Shown piece by piece: positions 14,595 through 20,557 of a DNA stretch of 20,557 nucleotides. The DNA comes from Spirochaetales bacterium (GTDB lineage: Bacteria; Spirochaetota; Spirochaetia; JABEVK01). The stretch's first letter is position 1, and each line of letters opens with the position of its first letter. A program made the translations under genes and the position numbers. The notes under the pieces were generated by a model. That model was not told where the DNA came from, ran no database searches, and saw only the letters and a list, made by a program, of their open reading frames with translations. The stretch is taken from the NCBI GenBank assembly GCA_013043995.1, contig JABEVL010000048.1:1-20557 (forward strand), written 5' to 3'.

Positions 14595-14780
14595 TCCCGC
14601 AACGGGAGACGGCAAGGCCTCCAGCCGCAAGGCGGCTGGGCTCAGGTTTAGCCCAGAACGGACAAGGGGCTGTAAGGCAGAACTGCGGCTCCTGCCGGAT
14701 CTCCGGGGGCGGGGCCAAACCCAACCCAAGCCGCTCCAGGCCCCTGGGAGTGTCCAAGGGTTTCCCCGGTTTTCACCGAA
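14595..14780. other. Cluster of GC-rich hairpins downstream of the GH1 gene
   Basis: Stems seen: TCCCG/CGGGA at 14595-14607; CCAGCCGC/GCGGCTGG at 14621-14639 (8 bp, 3-base loop); GGGCT/AGCCC at about 14638-14654; CTCCAGG/CCTGGGAG with one bulge near 14734-14750; and CGGT/ACCG at 14767-14778, which on the minus strand closes a GAAA tetraloop 22 bases after the GH1 stop. No long T-run follows any of them. With the repeats at 14479-14579, the promoter/operator at 14199-14246, and a GCCGCGGCCGGC-T6 stretch near 14329-14346, these fill the 686-base gap; no gene is supported there. Confidence 0.45.
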
Positions 14781-14800
14781 GCCGGGCCCTCCGGTTCGAG

Positions 14801-16147
14801 CTAAACGACTCGCCCTCGGGAAATCGTTCCTTTGTAAAAGGAGTAGCTCAATTTCTTAGAACGTTTCTGGGTAGAAAAATCAACATAAACAATCCCAAAA
14901 CGCTCGGAATACCCGTGGTTCCATTCAAAGTTGTCCAGAAGACTCCACAAAAAGTACCCCTTGAGCGGGATTCCGTCTGAAATACAGCGGCTGACTTCCC
15001 TTAAATGGTGCCTCAGGTAAAAAACACGGTCAGTATCAACAATGGCACCCGTTTCATCGGGCACGTCGGTTCCTGAACAACCATTTTCCGTGATGTAGAT
15101 GTCTTTTTCCCACAGTTCCCAGGCGATGCGCGGCCCCCAGTAGGCAATCGAAGGATCAACCTTGAGCCAATCCACGTGCATTCTCGGATGGTGCGCCGTG
15201 GGATGCGTAATTTTGTAGCCCGTTTTACCCTCAGCCTGAACGTAGACAGGCGTGTACATGTTCAGGCCGATAAAGTCCAAGGGTTCCGCAATGATTTTAA
15301 AGTCTTCGGGATTAAATGCAGGAACCTCGTTCCCAAAAGTTTGCAGGTACCTCTCTGGATAAGCGCCTTCGAGAATCGGCGTAATAAAGGCCCCGTTGCT
15401 CTCACGGAAAGCCAATTTAGCCGCCTCGACGTTTTCAGGAGTTTCGATGACGGGCACCATGATTTGCGAATTCTCGGCGAAGCCTACCCGAATCGGCCCC
15501 CTTGCCGAAGCCCGCAGGGCCTGAACGGCACGACCATGAGCAACAAGGGCATGATGCCGGACGGCAAAGGCCTGGTGGGGGGGAAGTTTCAACCGGGGCG
15601 GAAAGTCCCCTTGGACATACCCCTTATCCGTGAAGCAATAGAACTCATTGACCGTGAAAAAGTTTTTAACCCTGTCAGAAAAGGCGTGGGCCACAAGCCC
15701 CGCATAGTCGCCAAAGTGATCGGCAATGTGGGGGGATAACCAGCCGCCTTCTGAATCCTGCAAGGACTGGGGAAGGTCCCAATGGAAAAGAGTCACCCAG
15801 GGGGTGATGCCCGCCTTCAGAAGCGCATCAATCAGTCGGTTGTAATAATCAATGCCCTGCGGATTGACAGCCCCCCTCCCCTCGGGCTGAAGGCGGGGCC
15901 AGCTTAATGAAAATCTGTAGGCGCTGACACCAAGATCCTTCATCAACGCGACGTCTTCCTCATAGCGGTGGTACTGGTCACAGGCAAAATCAGCGGTGTC
16001 GCCGTTTTTGATCACGCCGGGCAGCCTCGTCTGAGTGTCCCAAATGGAGTCGCCCCGTCCGTCTTGATGCGTGGCCCCCTCGACTTGAAAGGCAGCGGTT
16101 GCCGTACCAAAAATAAACTCTTGCGGAAAGGAAAAAATTGACTCCAT
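14801..16147 (-). CDS. GH1 beta-glucosidase (cytoplasmic)
   Basis: 448 residues from the ATG at 16147, which has GGAG 5 bases before it; an in-frame ATG 30 bases upstream lies inside the predicted -10 box and is rejected. No signal peptide. GH1 landmarks in order: FIFGTATAAFQVEGA (11-25), YRFSLSWPR (77-85), FHWDLPQ (121-127), acid/base E168 in TVNEF (TFNEP in most of the family), nucleophile E354 in YITENG, and the closing WSLLDNFEWNHGYSERFG. Length is normal for the family. It cleaves terminal non-reducing beta-glucosyl (or related) residues from oligosaccharides, here presumably those imported through the same locus. It has its own promoter and a 686-base gap to the next gene, so it forms a separate unit. 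Confidence 0.94.
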   Translation of the reverse strand: MESIFSFPQEFIFGTATAAFQVEGATHQDGRGDSIWDTQTRLPGVIKNGDTADFACDQYHRYEEDVALMKDLGVSAYRFSLSWPRLQPEGRGAVNPQGIDYYNRLIDALLKAGITPWVTLFHWDLPQSLQDSEGGWLSPHIADHFGDYAGLVAHAFSDRVKNFFTVNEFYCFTDKGYVQGDFPPRLKLPPHQAFAVRHHALVAHGRAVQALRASARGPIRVGFAENSQIMVPVIETPENVEAAKLAFRESNGAFITPILEGAYPERYLQTFGNEVPAFNPEDFKIIAEPLDFIGLNMYTPVYVQAEGKTGYKITHPTAHHPRMHVDWLKVDPSIAYWGPRIAWELWEKDIYITENGCSGTDVPDETGAIVDTDRVFYLRHHLREVSRCISDGIPLKGYFLWSLLDNFEWNHGYSERFGIVYVDFSTQKRSKKLSYSFYKGTISRGRVV

Positions 16148-16173
16148 ACGGACTCCAAGATGAATTTGCACAA

Positions 16174-16201
16174 TCATACGACTTATTCAAAGCATGTCAA
16201 A
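16174..16201 (-). promoter_or_regulatory. Sigma-70-type promoter of the GH1 gene
   Basis: Minus strand TTGACA (16201-16196), 16-base spacer, TATGAT (16179-16174; 5 of 6). The predicted start near 16167 gives a 20-base leader with GGAG. The -10 box covers the upstream ATG at 16177, which decides the GH1 start at 16147. Confidence 0.75.
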
Positions 16202-16385
16202 CCTGTGAGTCCTTTCGCCGTCCAATCTGATAAGGCAGAACGTCGGCCCAGATCTACGGTTCTCGCCGCCCTCACCCGGCACGCCGTGGAAAAATCAGCA
16301 CGCGCTTCCGGGGGGCCTTGACGCTGCCATCGTCGTTCAGAACTGATCAAAAGTGGACTAATTAAGAAATATTTTAATATTTATA

Positions 16386-16414
16386 TTGACAAACTCACCG
16401 GCCTTCACCAGACT
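16386..16414 (+). promoter_or_regulatory. Weak promoter candidate for the first small lipoprotein
   Basis: TTGACA at 16386-16391 is a perfect -35, but the hexamer 17 bases on (CAGACT) matches only 3 of 6. It is preceded by an AT-rich inverted repeat, AAATATT/AATATTT at 16367-16382. The rest of the 299-base divergent gap (16148-16446) shows only the GH1 promoter. Confidence 0.3.
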
Positions 16415-16446
16415 TCGCAAAGCTTCATATCCAAAAAGGAGGAACA

Positions 16447-16827
16447 ATGAAAGCTCTCAAGATGAGTCTCATCCTTGCGCTCGTGGTCCTGGCTGTAACG
16501 TCATGCACCACATTCAAGGCCAGCGGGTTGTCCTACACGACAGCTCCTGCTCAGCAAACCAGCCTCGGAACCTTCCATACAGAAGTATGGGTCAACGGTT
16601 TTCTGGGCGCCTCGGGCGGTACCAAACTGTTCAACATCAGTTCTGATTTCACCGACCAAGCCGTGAAAGATGCGATCCAGAAAGAAATCGCTGCCAAGGG
16701 CGGCACAGCTGCTGTGGATGTCACCATTGAGAACCAGGCGTCTTTTGTGGATATCATCCTTAATGCCATCACGGACGATCTCTATGCACCTTCGAACCTG
16801 ATCATTTCTGGTACGATCGTCAAGTAA
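16447..16827 (+). CDS. Small lipoprotein, unknown function
   Basis: 126 residues, with a very strong ribosome binding site (AAGGAGG, 6 bases before ATG). The signal peptide ends in lipobox VTSC (Cys20). The mature part has three recognisable stretches: GTFHTEVWVNGF (41-52), AVKDAIQKEIAAKGGTAAVD (72-91), and DLYAPSNLIISGTIVK at the C-terminus. This pattern (a helix followed by 'GG.AA.DV.IE' and a closing beta strand ending in 'G.IVK') recurs in short uncharacterised lipoproteins of several diderm bacteria; I cannot assign a function. It is probably anchored in the inner or outer membrane, facing the periplasm. It is followed by a strong hairpin. Confidence 0.8.
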   Translation: MKALKMSLILALVVLAVTSCTTFKASGLSYTTAPAQQTSLGTFHTEVWVNGFLGASGGTKLFNISSDFTDQAVKDAIQKEIAAKGGTAAVDVTIENQASFVDIILNAITDDLYAPSNLIISGTIVK

Positions 16828-16834
16828 TTCCTTG

Positions 16835-16862
16835 GGCGCGCTGAGGTTTACCTCGGCGCGCC
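16835..16862 (+). terminator. 12-bp hairpin after the first small lipoprotein gene
   Basis: GGCGCGCTGAGG pairs with CCTCGGCGCGCC around a TTTA loop with one G-U pair. It starts 8 bases after the stop codon. There is no T-run, so it is either a weak terminator or a stabilising 3' end. Confidence 0.6.
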
Positions 16863-16883
16863 GCCCATTCCTCAAGTAACATC

Positions 16884-17291
16884 ATGACAAAACCAACAAC
16901 CCGAGCACTTATACTTTTCCTGATCACCTTAGGCCTTTTGGGACTCCAAGCCTGTTCCCCCCAAGACAGCGCCCAAAAACTCGCCGTGACCACGTTCCTG
17001 ACGGCGGCGCAGAAAGGGGATCAAAAAACCGTTATGGCATTGGTGCCCAGTCTCAGCAAATACCCCCCGGCACAACGTCAAGAATTTTTTGACAAGCTGA
17101 GCACAATTAAAAGCTGGACCTGGCTAGGTGTCAAACAAAACGGGGTGACCCGCCTGGGCTTTGTCGAGCTCAAAATTGGCAACATCAGCGAGCGCCTTGG
17201 AATTCCCTTGGTTGACTCCCCGAAAGGGTGGCTCATCGGCGACCACTTTCAGGTGATTCAAACCATCCCCCGCATTGAACTCCAGCACTAA
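16884..17291 (+). CDS. Small lipoprotein, possibly NTF2-like (DUF4878 type)
   Basis: 135 residues. The signal peptide ends in LQAC (Cys24). The start of the mature part, AVTTFLTAAQKGDQKTVMALVPSL (34-57), is the 'A..FL.A...GD' helix that opens many small NTF2-like lipoproteins such as DUF4878; the rest (SWTWLGVKQNGVTRLGFVELKIG, LIGDHFQVIQ) fits a following curved beta-sheet. That fold call is tentative. The ribosome binding site is poor (AAGTAA), so expression may depend on the gene 56 bases upstream despite the hairpin between them. Its stop lies 10 bases from the stop of the converging TlpA gene. Confidence 0.7.
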   Translation: MTKPTTRALILFLITLGLLGLQACSPQDSAQKLAVTTFLTAAQKGDQKTVMALVPSLSKYPPAQRQEFFDKLSTIKSWTWLGVKQNGVTRLGFVELKIGNISERLGIPLVDSPKGWLIGDHFQVIQTIPRIELQH

Positions 17292-17301
17292 ATTTCAAAG
17301 A

Positions 17302-17961
17302 TCATCTCGCCTGCGCCAAGTCCTTGATCGCCTGGATGACCTCTGGGCGGTCCCATTGGCGTCCGCCGGCGGCTCCGCCGAGAACGTGTCCTGAACGGTC
17401 GATCAGGTAGGTCGTAGGTATCGCCTGAACGCTGTACTCCGCGTCGGCTTCGCCCGTGGTGTCGAGCAGAACGGGAAAGCTGTACCCCGTCTTTTGGATA
17501 AAGCTCTTGACCTGAGCGGGTTTTTCGTGCGCATCCACGGCAAGAAAAACGAAGTTCTGTTCGTTTTTTAAAGCTTGGTAAAGTTTTTCGATCGTCGGCA
17601 TTTCAGCACGGCACGGGGGACACCAGGTAGCCCAGAAGTTCAGCAAGATCACCTTGCCCTTGTAGTCGGCAAGCTCAACGGTTTTACCGTCCAGCGTCTG
17701 AGCCTTAAAATTGAGCAAGGCAGGGTTTCCCTGAACCGGCTCCAACCCCAAAGCCGACAGGACGTCCGAGGACGCTGCGGGTGCTGGATCAGCCGCCTGA
17801 ACAGCTGCGTTGCTGGAGGAGTCCTGCGCCGTTGGGCTGTCGGACACCGGGGCTTGGGAGGTTGCGGCGGACGGTTTGGTCCCCAGAAAAACAAGACCAA
17901 GGGTCAGAACCAGAACCACGGCGAGTCCAGCTCCCCCCCAAATCAAATAGACACGTTTCAT
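17302..17961 (-). CDS. TlpA/ResA-like membrane-anchored thiol-disulfide oxidoreductase
   Basis: 219 residues from the ATG at 17961; AAAGGAG lies 5 bases before it and overlaps the upstream in-frame ATG at 17976, which is therefore rejected. One N-terminal transmembrane helix (about 6-28) is followed by a 45-residue Ala/Ser/Pro linker and a thioredoxin domain (about 80-219). The redox motif is WCPPC (C114, C117), preceded by ILLNFWAT; the cis-proline is P182 in AIPTTYLID. The insert LAVDAHEKPAQVKSFI is typical of TlpA/ResA. It reduces disulfides in the periplasm, commonly for cytochrome c or other exported proteins; its partner is not in the window. It has its own promoter and is divergent from the HD-domain gene. 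Confidence 0.92.
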   Translation of the reverse strand: MKRVYLIWGGAGLAVVLVLTLGLVFLGTKPSAATSQAPVSDSPTAQDSSSNAAVQAADPAPAASSDVLSALGLEPVQGNPALLNFKAQTLDGKTVELADYKGKVILLNFWATWCPPCRAEMPTIEKLYQALKNEQNFVFLAVDAHEKPAQVKSFIQKTGYSFPVLLDTTGEADAEYSVQAIPTTYLIDRSGHVLGGAAGGRQWDRPEVIQAIKDLAQAR

Positions 17962-18003
17962 TTCATCTCCTTTCATGACAACCTGGGCGTAGGTCGCAGG
18001 ATC

Positions 18004-18032
18004 ATGCTATTCCTCACTTCTGTCTTTGCCAA
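18004..18032 (-). promoter_or_regulatory. Promoter of the TlpA-like gene
   Basis: Minus strand TTGGCA (18032-18027), 17-base spacer, TAGCAT (18009-18004). The matches are 5 of 6 and 4 of 6. The leader would be about 35 bases. Confidence 0.5.
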
Positions 18033-18051
18033 GTCAGGATTAAGGAAAAAA

Positions 18052-18080
18052 TTGTGAAATCCCGGGACAGGGTTTATACT
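18052..18080 (+). promoter_or_regulatory. Promoter of the HD-domain gene, predicting a leaderless mRNA
   Basis: TTGTGA (18052-18057), 17-base spacer, TATACT (18075-18080). A start 6-8 bases after the -10 box falls at 18086-18088, on the ATG at 18087. No Shine-Dalgarno is present. The in-frame GTG at 18054 lies inside the -35 box. Confidence 0.55.
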
Positions 18081-18086
18081 TCCAAG

Positions 18087-18995
18087 ATGGATAGCCCGCA
18101 GCTTGCAGACCTGCTTGATCATGATAACCTGGTTCAGGTTGAGGAGTCGATTTCCTCTTTGTTACGTTTCTGGTACCCGGAACCCGTCCTTGATTCGGTT
18201 TCCGGGGTTTTTCACCACGTTGTGCGCCTTTTTCAGGGACACGTCGCGGGTTATCAGGCCTGCAACACGGATTACCACAACTTGAAACACACCGTCGACG
18301 TCGTTGTGGCCACCGTCCGGCTCCTCGACGGCCGCAACCTGGCTGGTGATCCTTTGGACGCTGCCCTGGCCCGCGACCTCGTCCAGGCAGCCTTGCTGCA
18401 CGACGTGGGCTACATCCAAAAAAACGAAGACACCGAGGGAACAGGGGCCAAGTACACCAAAACCCACGTGGGCCGGGGTGTCCTCTACGCCGATGCTTAT
18501 CAGAGTGAACTGCACATCGCCCCTGAAAGGGTTCCCGTCGTCGGCAGACTGATTTGGGGAACCGACCTAGCCGTTTCTTGGGAAAGCATAGGTTTTGCCG
18601 AACCCCAGGAGGAACAGGCGGCTGCGTACCTGGCGACGGGGGATCTTTTGGGGCAGATGGCCGACAGGACCTACCTCGAAAAACTTCTCTTCCTTTACTA
18701 CGAGTTCCGTGAGGCCGGCTTCTCGGATTACCAGTCTGAATTTGACATGCTGAAAAAAACCATGGGATTTTATCAGGTCATTCAGAACAGGCTCGACACA
18801 GTCCTTCACGCCTCCTACAACCTGGCGGCGGTGCACTTCAAGTTCCGTTTCGGCGTCAACGAAAACCTCTACCTCAGTTCGATCGAACGCCAGAAAAACT
18901 ACCTTCAGAGCATCCTCGACGATACGAGCTCCAACTTCCGCAAAAAACTCAAGCGGCTCGACCTGGAAGGCGCCCAGCCCCGGCTCTTGGCCTGA
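18087..18995 (+). CDS. HD-domain phosphohydrolase resembling class I cyclic-nucleotide phosphodiesterases
   Basis: 302 residues from the ATG at 18087. The catalytic part shows YHNLKHTVDV (63-72), LLHDVGYIQ (103-111) and TGDLLGQM (184-191): metal ligands H68, H105-D106 and D186 in the order H...HD...D. YHNxxH is the signature of class I 3',5'-cyclic-nucleotide phosphodiesterases rather than of HD-GYP or RelA/SpoT proteins, so hydrolysis of a cyclic nucleotide is a reasonable inference. It is soluble, with no signal peptide or sensor domain; about 60 N-terminal residues before the motif are helical. The C-terminal third (NRLDTVLHASYNLAAVHFKF onward) is also helical and unassigned. It stands alone, divergent from the TlpA gene and convergent with the RND gene. 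Most-likely start and lack of leader are discussed under its promoter. Confidence 0.78.
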   Translation: MDSPQLADLLDHDNLVQVEESISSLLRFWYPEPVLDSVSGVFHHVVRLFQGHVAGYQACNTDYHNLKHTVDVVVATVRLLDGRNLAGDPLDAALARDLVQAALLHDVGYIQKNEDTEGTGAKYTKTHVGRGVLYADAYQSELHIAPERVPVVGRLIWGTDLAVSWESIGFAEPQEEQAAAYLATGDLLGQMADRTYLEKLLFLYYEFREAGFSDYQSEFDMLKKTMGFYQVIQNRLDTVLHASYNLAAVHFKFRFGVNENLYLSSIERQKNYLQSILDDTSSNFRKKLKRLDLEGAQPRLLA

Positions 18996-19019
18996 AGCCA
19001 GGAGGACGTCCGGGCTGGG
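18973..19019. terminator. Hairpin at the convergent HD/RND gene ends
   Basis: CCCAGCCC (18973-18980) is inverted at 19012-19019, enclosing the HD stop codon and a smaller TTGGC/GCCAG-type stem. It could limit read-through between the converging genes. No T-run is present. Confidence 0.35.
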
Positions 19020-19055
19020 TTGCTGAAAATCCGCTCAAGGCGCCCAAAGGCAGGC

Positions 19056-20557
19056 TTACTCCGTCGAAATCGTGACGGCTTCCAGGTCTTTGGCGCTGGT
19101 GTGTTGCCGCTCGAACCTGTAGAATGCCGCCGGGACGACAAAGAAAGTCAAAATCGCCGAAGTTAATACCCCGCCCAACATCACCACACCGACCTTCTGG
19201 CCGAACTCGGCACCTTGCCCAGTTGCGAACATGAGCGGAAAACTGATCATGAGAACCGTCAGCGTGGTCATGATGATCGGTCTGAACCTCAGGTGGGCCG
19301 CCTCGATCAAGGCGTCAGCCAGGGGCATTTTTCCGATCCTTTCCATGACAAACTCAAGGTAGATGATGGCGTTTTTCGCTGAAAGGCCGATGAGCATCAA
19401 AAGCCCCAGCATGGCAAAAAGATCCATGCCGCCGCCGAAAAGGTAGACGGCAAAAAGGGCTCCGATGAGGGCGAGCGGCACCGGCAGCAAAAGGTAAACC
19501 GGGTACTTCCACGAGTTGAACTGAGACGCCATGACCAGGTAAACCAGGAAAATCGCCAGACCGAAACTCATAGGCAGCAAGGTGCTCAGCTGCGCGGCCA
19601 ACGCCGCGGGACTAAAGGCGCCGTTGGAGGAAACGTTGACTCCCTGGCCGACGAGTCCGGCCTTCGTGAGGTCGGCTTGAACCATGTTTTGAAAGGCTAG
19701 AGCTGGCGGAGCGTTGGGAGTAAGGTCGACGTCCACGGTCGCGGAATAAAGCCTGTCGTGCCGGGTAATGCTCAAGGGAGACTCGGTCAACTGAAAGGTT
19801 CCCAGCTGACGCATGCTCAGGCTCGTTTGCAGGGTGGGCGAATAGACCCGCAAGTCCAGGAGGGACTGCGCGCCGTGCAGCAGAATCGGGTCGGCCATGA
19901 CGTAGATCGGGTAGCTCAGCCCGCCTTTGACAAGGGTCGAGGCCTGGAGCCCGGTAGCGTAGGTTTCAAAGGCTGCGGCGATTTGCGAGGTCGTGATTCC
20001 TGTTCCCTTGAGCGCATCCTGGTTGGGAACGAAGTTTCTTTGGAAGGTGAGGTAGTCCAGGCTGGTGGTCACGTCGACCGCGTACGGGTTTTTCTCAATC
20101 TCTTTTCGAATCAGGGGAATCGTGTTTTTCAGCTGGTCAAAGTTAGGCGAGGTAAACAGGATTTCAGCCGTACCGCCGCCGAAGCCCCCCGCGTTGCCCC
20201 CATAGCGGGCCGTGTTGACAAAAAGACGGGCTGACGGCTGATCGGCGATCAGGGGCAAAAGCTCCTTTCGCCACTCCGGGGCCAAAAGAAAGACGTTTTG
20301 CCTGTCCTGGATCGGAACCAGCTGGATCGTGAGGTCGGCATCCGCCTGGCCAGAATAGATCAGGGTCTGGACGGTTCTGACTTCTTTTTTCTTCAGGATT
20401 GCATCTTCAATTTTCCCTACGTAGCTATTTTCAATTTCGTCCGAGGTTCCCGGCGGCATGTGGAGGCTCACGTACAGCAACCCGCCGTCCGACTGCGGCT
20501 GAAAGTTGAACGGAATCCGCGGAACCAAGAAAACGACAGTCAGCACAAACATCGCCA
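19056..20557 (-). CDS. RND-family efflux pump (AcrB/MexB type), C-terminal half
   Basis: The last 500 or so residues; the frame stays open to the window edge, so the start lies outside. The first visible segment (VLTVVFLVP, then QPQSDGGLLYVSLHMPPGTSDEIENS) corresponds to the beginning of the second repeat of AcrB (around residue 545 of 1049). A periplasmic porter part follows, then five transmembrane helices: MSFGLAIFLVYLVMASQF, YLLLPVPLALIGALFAVYLF, LFAMLGLLMLIGLSAKNAII, the FRPIIMTTLTVLMISFPLMF helix and VMLGGVLTSAILTFFVVPAAFY. GLSAKNAIIYLEF is the usual RND helix motif (GL..KNAIL..EF). It works in the inner membrane as a proton-driven trimer with a periplasmic adaptor and outer-membrane channel, which are not in the window. 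The remaining part lies beyond the right edge. Confidence 0.93.
   Translation of the reverse strand, partial: AMFVLTVVFLVPRIPFNFQPQSDGGLLYVSLHMPPGTSDEIENSYVGKIEDAILKKKEVRTVQTLIYSGQADADLTIQLVPIQDRQNVFLLAPEWRKELLPLIADQPSARLFVNTARYGGNAGGFGGGTAEILFTSPNFDQLKNTIPLIRKEIEKNPYAVDVTTSLDYLTFQRNFVPNQDALKGTGITTSQIAAAFETYATGLQASTLVKGGLSYPIYVMADPILLHGAQSLLDLRVYSPTLQTSLSMRQLGTFQLTESPLSITRHDRLYSATVDVDLTPNAPPALAFQNMVQADLTKAGLVGQGVNVSSNGAFSPAALAAQLSTLLPMSFGLAIFLVYLVMASQFNSWKYPVYLLLPVPLALIGALFAVYLFGGGMDLFAMLGLLMLIGLSAKNAIIYLEFVMERIGKMPLADALIEAAHLRFRPIIMTTLTVLMISFPLMFATGQGAEFGQKVGVVMLGGVLTSAILTFFVVPAAFYRFERQHTSAKDLEAVTISTE

Noticed and set aside
14448..14651. Short GTG-initiated frame with a 15-residue repeat across the tandem repeats
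   Set aside because: The period follows from the 45-base DNA repeat; no ribosome site, and degenerate copies are not preserved beyond the repeats. Kept as a repeat, not a gene.
16148..16177. Upstream start of the GH1 gene at 16177
   Set aside because: That ATG falls within the predicted -10 box and lacks a ribosome site; the GH1 fold begins after the ATG at 16147.
17281..17312. Terminator between the convergent second lipoprotein and TlpA genes
   Set aside because: Only 10 bases separate the stops and no stem was found; the ends are simply tail to tail.

Overview
The window comes from a Gram-negative (diderm) bacterium of moderate to high GC. Evidence for two membranes is a resistance-nodulation-division (RND) efflux pump, four or more lipoproteins, a periplasmic HtrA protease and a protein ending in an outer-membrane beta-barrel. 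Relaxed lipoboxes (AVSC, VTSC, LTGC) followed by Ser/Thr linkers are compatible with a spirochaete or a similar lineage, but there is no rRNA or marker gene and the phylum is not settled.

Layout. Bases 1-2738, plus strand: the 3' end of a DHA2-type MFS drug transporter, a degenerate short-chain dehydrogenase, and an HtrA/DegP protease. Bases 2961-16147, minus strand: a carbohydrate block. In transcription order it holds a cytoplasmic GH1 beta-glucosidase, a secreted clan GH-A glycosidase fused to a C-terminal outer-membrane beta-barrel, a lipoprotein with two carbohydrate-binding-like beta-sandwiches around an Ig-like domain, a lipoprotein with seven Fn3 modules and an F5/8 type C (discoidin) domain, and a 1098-residue inverting phosphorylase of the GH94/GH149/GH161 type. 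Bases 16447-20557: two small lipoproteins (+), a membrane-anchored TlpA-like thioredoxin (-), an HD-domain phosphohydrolase that looks like a class I cyclic-nucleotide phosphodiesterase and may be leaderless (+), and the C-terminal half of an RND pump (-).

How the carbohydrate genes may work together (inference). The two lipoproteins bind polysaccharide at the surface, the GH-barrel fusion cuts it and may pass the products through its own pore, and the cytoplasmic phosphorylase and GH1 enzyme finish the oligosaccharides. The domain mix (phosphorylase, GH1, a C-terminal domain resembling those of beta-1,3-glucan-active proteins) suggests a beta-glucan, possibly beta-1,3-linked. No SusC/SusD pair or sugar ABC transporter is present, which makes the fused barrel the notable part.

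Regulation. Two LacI-type pseudo-palindromes with a central CG, identical at 11 of 14 positions, sit in front of the GH-barrel gene (over its -10 box) and the Fn3 lipoprotein gene. Each of the three junctions among the last four genes of the block carries a strong hairpin, one of them a classical terminator. The 686-base gap between the GH1 and GH-barrel genes holds a promoter and operator, a 12-base palindrome, five degenerate 22/23-base tandem repeats and a cluster of GC-rich hairpins.
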